A stretch of DNA of 64,000 nucleotides from Micrasema longulum (taxonomy: Eukaryota > Arthropoda > Insecta > Trichoptera > Brachycentridae). The position numbers and the translations under genes are program-made. Shown one piece after another: positions 46,248 through 54,500 of this stretch (the stretch's first letter is position 1; every line of letters begins with the position of its first letter). The DNA lies in the NCBI GenBank assembly GCA_022494885.1, contig JAGVSM010002902.1, forward strand, positions 1-64,000, written 5' to 3'. Below the pieces are notes generated by a model, which worked only from the letters and a program-made list of their open reading frames with translations, ran no database searches and was not told where the DNA came from.

Positions 46248-48212
46248 ATAATTTTTATAGTGTCGTTTTTGTGAAAATCCCCTCAAGGGCGCTGTACAAT
46301 AAATAAATATCCCACCACGTCTTGCAGCTACAGAGCGCATGGACGGTTGGGATTCTTGTTCCTCGTCTCCAATTATGATATACAGGAGCTAGATTACAGC
46401 ACGTCTTGCAGCTACAGAGCGCATAGACAATTAGAAATCTAGCCCCTATTTACATTTTTTATTTGACAATAAAGTTTAGAGATTTCGTGATATTTAAAAA
46501 AATAAATAAAAAACAAATTTATAAAAATAGAAGTTAGATAACAACAAGTCTTGCAGCTACTGAGCGCATGGACGGTTGGAATTCTAGACCTCACTTACTA
46601 AATTTGGATATTTGATAGTTGATAACATTTACCTATCGAAGCTAGATTACTAATCGTTTTGCAGCTACAAAGTGCATGGACGAGTGAAATTCTGGCAACT
46701 TAAAATTATCAATAAATTTACAAAAACAAACATTGAGAATAATAGTAAATTTGCAAAGTGTTCGTGCTAAAAAGTAAACAATAAAAAACTAAACAGATAA
46801 AGCACTTCAACACTGTGGATAACATTACAGATAAAAATATCCGAAGGGTAGCTTTTGTAGTCACTAGTCACTGTCGCAGGATCGCACATGTGCAAACACA
46901 TTTTTTGCTGAATTCCTAGAAGATGTTCCGGTCCACGTGTAGTTGCCGGAGGGTATGGCGGCAAGGGTTCAGAAGAAATATCTTCGGTTTCTCTACACGA
47001 GGGTGTGTGGATATTATCCATGGCTTTATCTCACCGAGTTCTTCGGGGTATGCTTGGTTACAACAGTTTGAAGACCAAAACGAATATGTTTTTAATAACG
47101 CCAACCCTGAAAGCATGCGGAGCATTAGCTTTTATGTTCCGGATAATTACTAAGGTAGGTTTTTTCCAACTATTTCTCCCTCAAAATCAAACATCAGAAC
47201 AACAAATCAGCGAACATTGATGTTAGCTACTGACATCGAGCATTTTGTCAACACGTTGATTAACTATTTTTGTACAATTGCTACTATAATGTAGGTGTAA
47301 GTGGGTATTGCATGTTGGTGTTATTACAATAACAGGTGGGATAGAGGGGATGTGTAAGGAAGTAATGAAAAATACACCACAACACCCAGACCAATTGAGA
47401 AAAAAATCTTTCTTGTCTAACCAACTGCTCCACGGTGCCTGTCATATACTAACATTTAATAAAATTTTAAAAAAATAATGTTGCGTCTCATAAAATGAAA
47501 TAATACGGACCAAAATGGACACCAAGTCGTTGGAACAATAGGCATAATCTCTCAGTCTACACACGTGCGTTTCCAGAAATTCTCCAGCAGCCAGTGGGCC
47601 ACATGGTGACGGTATCTACCTACTGTCTACAAAAGATTCTCTTCGGACATCTATCTCCCTTTGTTAACCATGGAGTTGATACAGTGCTTTATTTATTTAG
47701 TTTTTTATTGCTTACTTCTTGGCATGAATACTTGACAAACTTACTACTATGCTCTATTTTTTGTAAATTTATTGATATCATTCTAACTTTGCTAGAATTC
47801 CACTCGTCCATGCGCTTTGTAGCTGCACGATAATCGGTTATCTAGCTTTCATATATCAACTTTAAAATACCTAAATTTTGTAAATGGGGTCTAGAATTCC
47901 AATCGTCTATGCGCTTAGTAGCTGCAAGACGTGTTGTAATCTTACTCCTTTTTATTATTCATATTTTTTTATTTTTTTTTAGTATCATTAATACACTAAA
48001 TTTATTTGTCAATTTTTAAAATGTGTAAATGGGGGCTAACTTTCTAACGTTTTGTAATCTAGCTCCTATCTGTTATAATTTTTAATTGATCTTAATTGAA
48101 AACGAGGAACTAGAATCCCAACCGTCCATGCGCTCTGTAGCTGCAAGACGTACTGGGATATTTATAAATTGTACAGCGCCCTTGAGGTGATTTTCACAAA
48201 AATGGCGCTATA

Positions 48213-48254
<42 letters not shown>

Positions 48255-51200
48255 GGAGTGAATCTAAAGCTAATGCTTTTCAAATTAAGAAAATCAATCA
48301 AGGTATCGTTTACCGAACCGTAATATTTTTCTTTGTGGAACTCTATTGTTTACATGCTAATCCCATGCAGTGTCTCGATAATTCCGACAATCAAAGACAT
48401 AGGTATTTTTGGTAAAAGTGTAAGATACTGGAAATTAATTCCCTCTGTCATCTGACCATCTACCGAGAATTGAATCATACAGTTCTTGTATGTGAACAAT
48501 AGATTACAAAACACCCAAATAACTAATGACAGTGCTGGCCTGAGCGATACAAATCACTTTGGCAACCACGGAAAATAGCATAAGAGTAAGTTCTCACGGG
48601 AAGTAAAAGTTAACTCTGAATAATATATAAGTAATAACACTCATGGATTTTCCGAAACTTCTAGATGTATGGAGTTCTGCAGTGCAGATGAGGAAACACC
48701 TAAACTCATTATATGTGAATGTGATGCTTCATAAAAGGAGCCTCATCCTCGGGGGACCACTGATTATATTGAAGATACCTGAGGATATTAAAGAGCTCAC
48801 CTTCTACTTAATAGCTCGATACTTTACGGATCTGGGCTTGGAAGGAGAGATTTGTGGAAACTTTAACGAGGAAAACGTTTACGCAGTTACTCTCTCTGTT
48901 ACTCTGTTTATTTAACATGTAATAAACACCCATCGAAACACAACGTCATATTCTTCTGTCAGCCTTCAACTAGGTAGGAGCTCCCATTCAACTGCATGTT
49001 TAAATCCTACAAAGGCAAAGATTGTTTTCTTTTTTACCTGTCACATTCCAAACACCATCTTCCTGCCTGTACCCTAGCGCTGGTCCTCCGTCATCGGAGT
49101 ATATAACGTAGGTCCAGAAGTAGATGACATCTCCGACCTTCAACTTGGCGTTCCTGTCCCTGAACACCCACCTTCCGTCCTTGGGCTTGGGTATATCCCT
49201 AGCCCAAGAACCAGACTCCAGGCCGTCCATCTCTTCGTTGAGTTTACCATGGAAAGCAAACAACGAAATTCCATCTTCATCTGAAATTTAAAAAATATAC
49301 ACATATGCATATTATGTAGATTATGTATTAATTAGATTGTATATCTTTCGCGTGTGTATATAATATGAATCCATTGCGGGTCAAGTGAACCAACTGATAA
49401 AATGATCAAACTTTTGTACTCAAATTTTTAACTCTATGAGCTTTTTCCCTTTTTTTTACGAAACTGTTTTGATATTTTAAATTAAAATATACAATTTTTA
49501 CACAAAGAACCGTAGGAAAAGGTTTTTAGGTTATACTAATTACAGAATTGTAATATAACTTGGTTGCACATTATATGGGTATGCATTGTTCAGGTATTGT
49601 AACAACTTCAACATCCTTTGTACCCACAACCACCTTGGTATCCTTTGATCACCCACCATAATAAGACCTCGTGTCGTGAAACGCGCGTTTATTTCGTTGA
49701 ACGTGTGCCGCACCATAGACTGAATTCAACCGAGGCCGACCCAGGGTTGTCGAGCTTATGACGATGTATGTGTGTTTTCTGTCTGCTTTTAAATGTATCG
49801 GTTTACTAACGAGCTGATGAACTAACATACCCTAATGCCGTCAGAATGAGAAAGTTAAGTATTTTTTACCTAATGCCGTCAGAATAGGAAAGCTAAGTGG
49901 AAGAGGTACCCGAACTTTTTAAAAAGCAAGGGTGCCTGTCCGTAAATGCTATTCTTTGGCTCGAATTTGTTACTAGATGCCGATTTGATAGTAACTATAA
50001 GAAAACGTATTTAAATTCACATAATACAAAGCTAGCACAAGTTGAAAACTTGTCAGTACCGAGGTTTGTAAACAAGTATGGTCAAAAAACACTTCATTAT
50101 ACAATTACTAAAATTTTTAATAAGATTCGTAAGATGATTTTAAAAGAAAATGTTGACAAAGCTTTTAAGAAAAATATAATTAAATGGCCAATATGTAACA
50201 AGGCTTTATATTGATTATCATTTTAAGTCATATATTTTAATTTTTGTAAATAAATTTTGTGTGAAAAATAGGTATGCTATTAGTTCTTAATAGTATTTAT
50301 ATTACTTTTTTAATTTATATAATTTCTCTAACGTTTCTCTTTGTAAAGGAAAAATAAGAAACCTGCTGACAAGCCGGTTTCGCGGTTTAGTGGGTTTCAT
50401 TATTTTTCCTTTTATATTTTCTGTTCTTGTTTTACCTTCATTAATAAATACGAAAATCTTTTCCCGATGAGTAAAGTTTTGACGGTACAGAATATGATAT
50501 ACCATCGCCTGGTAACAGAGGACTTCATGGATTTCTACAAAACGCCAATATCACAGAAGCATGAAACGCGCCAAAAAGTGAAAGGAAATTTCATAGAAAG
50601 AAGAGCCATAAATGCGTATGGAGAGAGGACCAGGGCGTATATACTCCCTCGCATAGTAAAGAGACTCCCGGACGAAATAAAGAATATTCGTTTAAATAAA
50701 AATAAAGTAAAATTGGTTTTAAAAATCTTTTTCTTAAATTCTAAGTTTAGTGTGTAAAAAAAAAATGGGGAAAACAAACATTTTATTTATATATCTAAGA
50801 TTTTTTATACATAAATGTAAACATTATTATATTGTGTTACCAAAATGTTTAAAGAGAGGAATCCCTGCAAAAAAACTGCTTTTGCACTTTGGCGGGAATT
50901 AAAAAATTGTTTAGAAAAATTCAATAAAAAAAAATCAATAAAATAATTAATAATAAAAAAATATATATTATATATTATATTTAACAAAAATACAAAAATA
51001 AAATATATATACATATATATTTTTAATGTTAATAGACAAAGTACGCCAAAAAAAAAAATTATAATTATGTCGTATTATTGTTGCTATGATTTTTTAATGA
51101 TTTGTAATTTTGCCGGCCTCGTGGTGTAGTGGTCAAAGCGTTTGCCTACCAAGCAAGAGGTCTCGGTTCGATTCCCGACATGGTTGATATGAAATATTTA

Positions 51201-54200
51201 TTTAAAAGGGTGTTTTCACCTACTTACCCGGATCTGTTTTATTGGTCTTGTGGCCTCTTTCAGATCCGCACATTGCAAAAATAATTTATTTTTTAGCTGT
51301 AATAAACGGTAAATTTTTTTTGGGTAATTTGTCAAAATTTATTTTTATTTTTGTGTTCGGCCTCTGATGATTTTTCGTTAAAAGAGTTAAAACTTGTTTC
51401 GATATACCGGTTCTGTGGCCATGCCTATAACCTAATTAGGATGAGTTTTCTGTCAATGTCATATAAATATGATGATTACTGATATAAGACATGTTTTGTT
51501 ACGCGAGATTACTAAATGATTTTAAGTGTAAACACGATGCTTTTAAAACTCTAGGTCTAGACCTCTTGATCATTAATTTAATCACTGGTTTTTCTCAATA
51601 ATTTAGACGCTCAACTATTTATAAAATATTTATTTACCTTATTAAATTGATAAGAAACTCCGCAGCTTTATTTTATTTACATACATATCTATTTATTGTT
51701 TTTGATACATGTTTTGATTACAGGTTAAATCAAAACTTGTGGTCTAATGAGGAAGTTCAGTGCTACGCCAAAATTAGATTTCAAAAATGTTTTCTAACAC
51801 GCGGTAAAAATTACAGTGTTTAATTGTAAAGTACTTTAGATTTTTACCATGGCACAGTCGTTGTTATAATATTCATCTTGTTAATCTGAAATCTGTGTCG
51901 TTTCACATTCTATCGCAGATGGTTAGACGACCAACTGTGAAGCTGGCGTCGAGGGTTCGATTCCCGCCAGTTGCAAGAAAGAAATCCAAGAAACATTTTT
52001 TTCTCAATAATTGGTCTGGGTGTTGTGTGTTCTTGATAACTTCCTTTCGTATCCGCTTTTTCCCCACCTGCTGACTAGCCTCAAAAAATAAAGACTAAGG
52101 GGGTTATTTCCTTTTTTTTTTAAATTATTATTTTTTTTATTTATAAATTTCATAAAAGGTACATATTTTTTTTAAATTCTATACATATCTACTTTTACAC
52201 ATCTAGTAAATGTTATCACTGTAATTCTCCAAAAAAAGAGACCAACTCTTGTGCTTGGAGAGTGACTTACACTGTTTTAGTTGTTTATTTATAAGAGCTT
52301 ATATAATTTTAAATACGAGTACATGAAAAGAAAAATAAAAACATAGGATATATAAAGAAAAATCATAAAACAATAATACATTCATCCTAATTAAAATTTA
52401 ATGTTGTTTTGACACGAGTTCAAAAAATTTCTTTAGATGAACTTTAAATTTATTTATTGATATATTATTTTTAAAAGTTTTTAGTTCACTGGGAAGACTA
52501 TTATATTTTTTTTACACCTTTGAAGACAAAGCTATGTTGACCATGACTTGTGTGGAATTTAGAAATTTTAATATTATGTTGGTATCTGAGTGACTTATTC
52601 ATCTCAAATTCTTTTATTTTTTATTTTTTATAAATTATTTATTTAAAGCCTACTATAAAATTGATGAATATGGGAATGGCGCGAATGGTTGTAACTAAAC
52701 CAATTGGACAAACTCAAAACATTGTCGAAATATCCACCTGGTCCAAGAAGAAGTACTAAAATATTTTCAGGCGTTGCTTAGTATTTGGGTGAATTTTTTT
52801 TTATTTGTTTATTTTTTGATACATATATTTACATAGAATTTAAATTACAAAAAATACACTTTAAAAATACATCTTAAAATTAAGCTATTACATAATTTGG
52901 AAAAAATGCCCACAAAGACTTCAGCGTCTGAGCGTGGGCCATTCCTTTTTCAACAAATTGCAACAGGGATGGAGAATACCTTAAATAAGGGAATATGGAA
53001 GTCAAGGCAGGGCTTATGACCTGTCATTGGCTGGTTTAAGTGGCCACTTTACACACTGTGTAACATTCACCATTTTGCCTATGTTTGAACATCCATATTT
53101 CTTCAATTGTTCCATTTGTTGATTTTCCCTTTTTTATGTACCAACCTGTAAAAACAATTATACCTCGAATTCATTCATTAGACGTACCTGTAGAAATTAT
53201 AATGGACTCAGTATTGATATAGACATTTTTAACTGCACGTTGCATTTGTACAAAAAATTTCTTCATGTGGTCGATTATTTGGGATAGTTACTGAATGTGC
53301 ATCTTGAGTGGTTTATGCTGTGTTTATGTGCCGCATGTAATGTATATGTTTGTGTATGTTTTATATGTGCGTTCATGTGTGTGCGTGGATGGCTCGGAGT
53401 GTACATTCGGTATTTTCATTTATTACCTCCATGGAAAACGCAAATGTCAATAATTATTCTTTTCTTACTTGAAATTCTTATTTATTTTTAATTTTTTTGT
53501 CACATTTAATTTTTATATATTTTGCATAATTTATGAAAACTTAATTGATCTTTTTATGTTAAAAAATTGTTGTTTTTAATACTTATTATGTATGACTGTA
53601 TGTTTTCTGAATAAAATAAAATAAAATTTAAAAAAAACAGGGTGGATCAACGACGCATATTGCACAAGCCACAACCAATATTCTGAGGGCTGTATTTCCG
53701 GGTCGCTTAGTCTCTAGTTTTAGTGATTTGCACTGGCCGGCAATATCACCCGATTTAACCGTTCCTGACTTTTTGTGGTGTTTTTTGAAGTCAAGAGTCT
53801 ATGCTGACAAGTCTCAGACTCTTGAAGTCCTCAAAGAGAATATACATCAAGAATGCGAGAACCTAGCTCTGAAAGTTGTGGAAAGAGTGGTCATCAATTC
53901 TGGCGGCGGCCCATTGGCCGATATTTTTCTCGACATCATGGGAAAAAATTAAGATATCAAATCAACATAATCCAATAGCAGAATCAAATTTTTTTCATTC
54001 ATTAAAAAAATTACAGCCAAAAAACATCGGGTGACAATTTTTGCGCCACCCTATATTTATTATTATTTGGCTTTCAAAATGTATACTAATGTATCTACTT
54101 CGAAAAAACTGTACTGAACTTGAATATATAAAATACACACTGTGATCATGTATTCGTTTATAAAAAAAATACAACCTACGACAATATTAACGATATTTTA

Positions 54201-54410
54201 AATATACAAAGTACACATTGTTTTAATTTTTCGTTTGATTTTCAACGCTCAGGCTGGTTTTTGCATTCTGAAAAGGATGTAGTTACCTGGGATGGACACT
54301 CTAAGCCCTTTAGGGTAAATGGCCTCAAGTTTCGCTGATGGCACTATGTATTCCGCCTGAATTTTCCCCACAACGCAACAAAGAAATAACACACACGTCC
54401 AGCGAACCAT
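34945..54410 (-). CDS. betaGRP: beta-1,3-glucan recognition protein, gene B (8 exons)
   Basis: Second secreted glucan receptor of the betaGRP/GNBP family, paralogous to gene A and transcribed toward it. Exons in transcription order: 54410-54287, 49280-49038, 45783-45548, 42549-42410, 41188-41022, 39367-39143, 36367-36225, 35133-34945 (1467 nt, 488 aa plus TGA). Residues 1-19 are a signal peptide ([19 protein letters not shown]). About 20-120 is the CBM39-type domain ([40 protein letters not shown]). About 121-170 is a Pro-rich linker ([18 protein letters not shown]). The GH16-like domain follows ([42 protein letters not shown]). The catalytic E-x-D-x-x-E motif is replaced by EILLEPKEN, so it should bind but not cut glucan. 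The N-domain keeps the SW(A)RDI segment that gene A has lost. Every junction is GT/AG; intron phases equal those of gene A. Confidence 0.94.
35590..35990. repeat. (GAAAC)n pentanucleotide satellite, intron 7 of gene B
   Basis: Tandem GAAAC with variants (GAAAT, GAGAC, AAAAC) over about 0.3-0.4 kb, decaying into GGAATGGA-type repeats at the right. On the transcribed strand it is a long pyrimidine-rich GTTTC array about 0.5 kb upstream of the last acceptor. The open frames across it (FVSFRFVSF) are artefacts of the repeat. Confidence 0.95.
36225..36367 (-). CDS. betaGRP: betaGRP-B exon 7
   Basis: Residues 379-426: [39 protein letters not shown] and SILAPFDQL. Acceptor ATTTCAG|ACA, donor TTG|GTAAGA, phase 0. 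Confidence 0.93.
36440..36565 (-). repeat. SINE family A, 3' part
   Basis: Minus strand: TGAAGCGTAAGACCGATCAT and ATGCACCGTCAGGTGCAG, ending (ATG)n. The tRNA-like head is missing. Intron 6 of gene B. Confidence 0.75.
36835..37373 (+). ncRNA. hammerhead-like motif split by a retroelement
   Basis: The 5' half (36,835-36,856: ACCAGA, core CUGAAAA, bulged U, GCCCAUUA) and the 3' half (37,351-37,373: GAGGGU, GAA, AGCGCU, A, AUUGGU) together match the intact motif at 43,220-43,263 almost base for base. They are separated by about 494 bp of CR1-like sequence. The flanks also match (ACACTGTATAATATTTACCA on the left). G8 of the core is changed to A, so it was probably inactive even before the insertion, or decayed after it. 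Confidence 0.65.
36857..37349 (-). pseudogene. CR1-like retrotransposon 3' fragment (inserted)
   Basis: Minus strand: the C-terminal ORF2 region with a peptide close to [18 protein letters not shown] of the 14,310-15,235 copy. It is followed by the GGCGCTATATAAGTTATCC tail and an (AAT)n run that borders the left half of the hammerhead-like motif. Same family and orientation as 14,310-15,235. Confidence 0.8.
37380..38640. other. intron 6 background of gene B, no gene recognised
   Basis: Contains a direct repeat of GAAATTTTGAACAAAAG with TACATAATTAGCAGCTA (37,440-37,550), a partial SINE A head in inverse orientation near 37,715-37,760, and a G-rich stretch with repeated GCGGATGYGGGCAGAT (38,080-38,130). 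None looks coding. Confidence 0.4.
38874..39089. mobile_element. foldback MITE, intron 6 of gene B
   Basis: The two arms are reverse complements of about 60-75 bp. The left holds AACATTTTTGAGAGGGGAAT and GGAAGTCTACGCATTTAC; the right mirrors them with CCTAAACTTCCATACTCC and TCTCAAAAATGTTTTCC. The central part has CTTAAACCAGACAATGACAG. Same family as 55,134-55,361. Confidence 0.75.
39143..39367 (-). CDS. betaGRP: betaGRP-B exon 6
   Basis: Residues 304-378: [46 protein letters not shown] and FNYTLVWRP. It lies where active GH16 enzymes have the catalytic motif, which is absent. Acceptor TTTTTAG|AAA, donor CCAG|GTAAGA, phase 1. Confidence 0.93.
39550..39800 (-). pseudogene. retroelement RT-connection fragment
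   Basis: Minus-strand nucleotides translate, with breaks, to a [23 protein letters not shown] segment, the sequence that follows the RT core in non-LTR elements. Intron 5 of gene B. Confidence 0.5.
39907..39948 (-). ncRNA. hammerhead-like motif, intron 5 of gene B
   Basis: On the minus strand: short stem I (GUC/GAC), core CUAAUGA (only G5 changed to A), one bulged U, stem II GAGG/CCUC with an AAGUAA loop, GAA, palindromic stem III ACCGGU, C at the cleavage position, GACGU. It is in the sense orientation of betaGRP-B. Confidence 0.5.
40136..40774 (+). mobile_element. non-autonomous Helitron, intron 5 of gene B
   Basis: Begins TCTTTATATATATAATTATT and ends GTCGGGTCCGCTAG, flanked by A on the left and T on the right, the rule for Helitron insertion. 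A GGAC...GTCC stem lies just before the CTAG end. Near the 5' end it carries the phrase AACGGCTTAACCGATTCACG. No Rep/helicase ORF, 639 bp long. Confidence 0.75.
41022..41188 (-). CDS. betaGRP: betaGRP-B exon 5
   Basis: Residues 248-303: [38 protein letters not shown] and [17 protein letters not shown]. Acceptor TTACAAAG|GTG, donor CCCAG|GTAAAT, phase 1. The paired Cys match those in gene A exon 5. Confidence 0.93.
41990..42100 (+). repeat. SINE family B
   Basis: A-box region TGGTGCAGTGGTC, B box GGGTTCAATTCCC, then GGTGAGAACAC and GGTGATTTTTCTTAAGCCTG. Best-preserved head of family B. It abuts the hammerhead-like motif at 42,104-42,147. Intron 4 of gene B. Confidence 0.8.
42104..42147 (+). 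ncRNA. hammerhead-like motif beside SINE B
   Basis: Stem I GUGUC/GACAU (5 bp with one wobble), core CUGACUA (G8 changed to U), one bulged A, stem II GAGAC/GUCUC (5 perfect bp, loop GGGUAC), GAA, palindromic stem III ACCGGU, A at the cleavage position. It is structurally complete, but the G8 change should abolish the catalytic C3-G8 pair. Confidence 0.55.
42410..42549 (-). CDS. betaGRP: betaGRP-B exon 4
   Basis: Residues 202-247: [40 protein letters not shown] and LDLSNYG. Acceptor ACTTCCAG|GAT, donor ACGG|GTAAGT, phase 2. Confidence 0.93.
42836..43165 (-). pseudogene. non-LTR retrotransposon RT fragment starting at FADD
   Basis: Minus strand: [10 protein letters not shown] (out of frame with the next part by an AT repeat), [40 protein letters not shown] and [13 protein letters not shown]. 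It covers the RT catalytic box to the primer-grip region only and is bounded by a T-run at about 42,860. Sense to gene B, intron 3. Confidence 0.8.
43220..43263 (-). ncRNA. hammerhead ribozyme-like motif with intact core
   Basis: On the minus strand: stem I ACCAGU pairing with AUUGGU (6 bp, one G-U), core CUGAAGA (fits CUGANGA exactly), one bulged U, stem II GCCC/GGGU closed by AUUAGA, then GAA, a 6-nt palindromic stem III AGCGCU, and A at the cleavage site (before AUUGGU). Such a tiny self-complementary stem III is the hallmark of the minimal, probably dimer-acting hammerheads known from Penelope-like elements. It lies in intron 3 of betaGRP-B, in the sense orientation. Cleavage has not been shown and the bulged U is non-canonical. 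Confidence 0.6.
43320..44360. other. intron 3 background of gene B
   Basis: AT-rich, no coding signal recognised. The segment 43,262-43,330 matches 36,780-36,835 (inverted), the flank of the split hammerhead-like motif. Confidence 0.4.
44375..44419 (+). ncRNA. hammerhead-like motif, intron 3 of gene B
   Basis: Core CCGAAGA (only U4 changed to C), one bulged U, stem II GUCGC/GCGAU with a GAAA loop, GAA, palindromic stem III ACCGGU, C at the cleavage position. Stem I is weak. Antisense to gene B. Confidence 0.45.
45548..45783 (-). CDS. betaGRP: betaGRP-B exon 3 (linker and start of GH16-like domain)
   Basis: Residues 123-201: [18 protein letters not shown], a Pro/Arg-rich linker ([16 protein letters not shown]), then [20 protein letters not shown] and [20 protein letters not shown]. 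Acceptor ATTTTCCAG|GTT, donor CCG|GTGAGT, phase 0. The linker is longer and more Pro-rich than in gene A. Confidence 0.93.
46920..47220. other. open stretch between the arms, not identified
   Basis: A G+C-richer region with overlapping open frames on the plus strand (one reads [20 protein letters not shown]). No domain is recognised and no start or splice context supports a gene. It may be a remnant of the element that the arms flank. Confidence 0.25.
47330..47450 (-). repeat. SINE family D lacking its B box
   Basis: Minus strand: GGCACCGTGGAGCAGTTGGT (A box) and TTAGAC join directly to AAGAAAGATTTTTTTCTCAA and GGTCTGGGTGTTGTGGTG. Compared with 51,925-52,110 and 57,600-57,690, the anticodon arm and B box are precisely missing. 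Confidence 0.65.
48640..48920 (+). pseudogene. Jockey-type retrotransposon RNase H-region fragment
   Basis: In shifting frames the plus strand reads [18 protein letters not shown], then [19 protein letters not shown] and FTDLGLEG. This is the Cys/His-containing C-terminal segment after RNase H in Jockey/R1-type ORF2. Two frame shifts, so dead. Intron 2 of gene B. Confidence 0.65.
49038..49280 (-). CDS. betaGRP: betaGRP-B exon 2 (glucan-binding domain)
   Basis: Residues 42-122: [60 protein letters not shown] and [13 protein letters not shown]. Acceptor AAATTTCAG|ATG, donor GACAG|GTAAAA, phase 1. It is the N-terminal carbohydrate-binding module that carries the family's high-affinity glucan binding. 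Confidence 0.94.
49890..50225 (+). pseudogene. retrotransposon C-terminal fragment
   Basis: Plus-strand ORF with [40 protein letters not shown] and [20 protein letters not shown], the ending seen in several non-LTR polyproteins (R..YG..T..Y..P.I.N..P). Very similar in plan to 50,467-50,757. Intron 1 of gene B. Confidence 0.6.
50360..50405 (-). ncRNA. decayed hammerhead-like motif
   Basis: Minus strand: GAAACC/GGUUUC stem I and a GCGAAACCGG block are present. The core reads CACUAAA and stem II is nearly gone, so it is a relic. Confidence 0.25.
50467..50757 (+). pseudogene. retrotransposon C-terminal fragment
   Basis: Plus-strand ORF with [39 protein letters not shown] and [13 protein letters not shown]. 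It is the same ORF2 ending as 62,067-62,354 (LPKEIKD) and 49,890-50,225. Intron 1 of gene B. Confidence 0.65.
51112..51225 (+). repeat. SINE family A, head half
   Basis: CCGGCCTCGTGGTGTAGTGG (A box), GGTTCGATTCCC (B box) and GATATGAAATATTTATTTAA, then cut off at GGTGTTTTCA. Both promoter boxes are intact here, unlike most copies. Confidence 0.8.
51362..51422 (+). ncRNA. hammerhead-like relic with CUGAUGA core
   Basis: GGCCUCUGAUGA opens the segment and ACCGGUUCUGUGGCC closes it (GGCC/GGCC outer stem). The GAA box reads GAUA and stem II does not pair well. Treated as a relic. Confidence 0.25.
51925..52110 (+). repeat. SINE family D
   Basis: TTAGACGACCAACTGTGAAG, B box GGGTTCGATTCCC, then AAGAAAGAAATCCAAGAAAC and GGTCTGGGTGTTGTGTGTTC, with the 3' part CCCCACCTGCTGACTAGCC. 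An inverted copy lies at 57,540-57,690. Confidence 0.75.
52690..53130. repeat. interspersed repeat of the foldback family, composite copy
   Basis: Holds TCCACCTGGTCCAAGAAG, TTTTCAGGCGTTGCTTAG, TTGCAACAGGGATGGAGAAT, AAGGGAATATGGAAGTCAAG and CACACTGTGTAACATTCACC. It joins the outer half (as at 33,830) and one palindrome arm (as at 55,134). Intron 1 of gene B. Confidence 0.65.
53640..54050 (+). pseudogene. mariner/Tc1-like transposase C-terminal fragment
   Basis: Plus-strand translation: [40 protein letters not shown] and [20 protein letters not shown], ending with a stop at 53,950. The WPA.SPDLT..DF.W motif is the hallmark around the second half of the DDE triad. The right end contains a GGGTGACAATTTTTGCGCCA block and CCACCCT, mirrored by AGGGTGG at the left (53,639), so the copy is internally deleted. 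Intron 1 of gene B. Confidence 0.8.
54287..54410 (-). CDS. betaGRP: betaGRP-B exon 1 (signal peptide)
   Basis: Residues 1-41: [19 protein letters not shown], then [20 protein letters not shown] and IP. Start context AAGGAGGATGG. Donor CCCAG|GTAACT, phase 1. The intron of about 5 kb is rich in repeats. Confidence 0.9.
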
Positions 54411-54500
54411 CCTCCTTGCTTATACAGACGATACTGAAACCTGTAATTGATAATCCCGCTGGACTGGCCACTCATGTCGATATTAATGTGTAAAGTGCTA
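54411..54500 (-). promoter_or_regulatory. candidate core promoter of betaGRP-B
   Basis: Minus strand: an arthropod initiator-like TCAGT (54,433-54,437) about 23 nt before the ATG. Close upstream is GGGATTATCAA, which partly resembles an insect NF-kappaB site (GGG...CC type), as expected for an immune gene. Neither is conclusive. An AG at TTACAG|GTTTCAG could also be the acceptor of a non-coding 5' exon. Confidence 0.3.

Larger units (their letters stand above)
46206..48253. mobile_element. 2-kb inverted repeat with CR1-like tails and TA microsatellites
   Basis: The left arm (about 46,247-46,700) and the right arm (about 47,770-48,215) are reverse complements over roughly 0.45 kb. They share GTGAAAATC.CCTCAAGGGC, GCTGTACAAT and AAATATCCCA. 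Inside each arm are three or four tandem copies of a unit holding GTCTTGCAGCTACAGAGCGC and ATGGACGGTTGG, spaced about 80-150 bp. Both outer ends run into (TA)n (46,206-46,246 and 48,217-48,253) after a GGCGCTATATA-type tail like that of the CR1-like copies. Two head-to-head copies of a non-autonomous element using a CR1 tail would explain it. It lies in intron 2 of gene B. A further copy of the unit is at 56,330-56,560. Confidence 0.75.

Noticed and set aside
46920..47220. Protein-coding gene between the arms of the 2-kb inverted repeat
   Set aside because: Overlapping short frames, no known domain, no splice signals and no similarity to anything else in the window.
51112..51185. tRNA gene
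   Set aside because: Identical head plus body of SINE family A, present in about nine copies; no cloverleaf.
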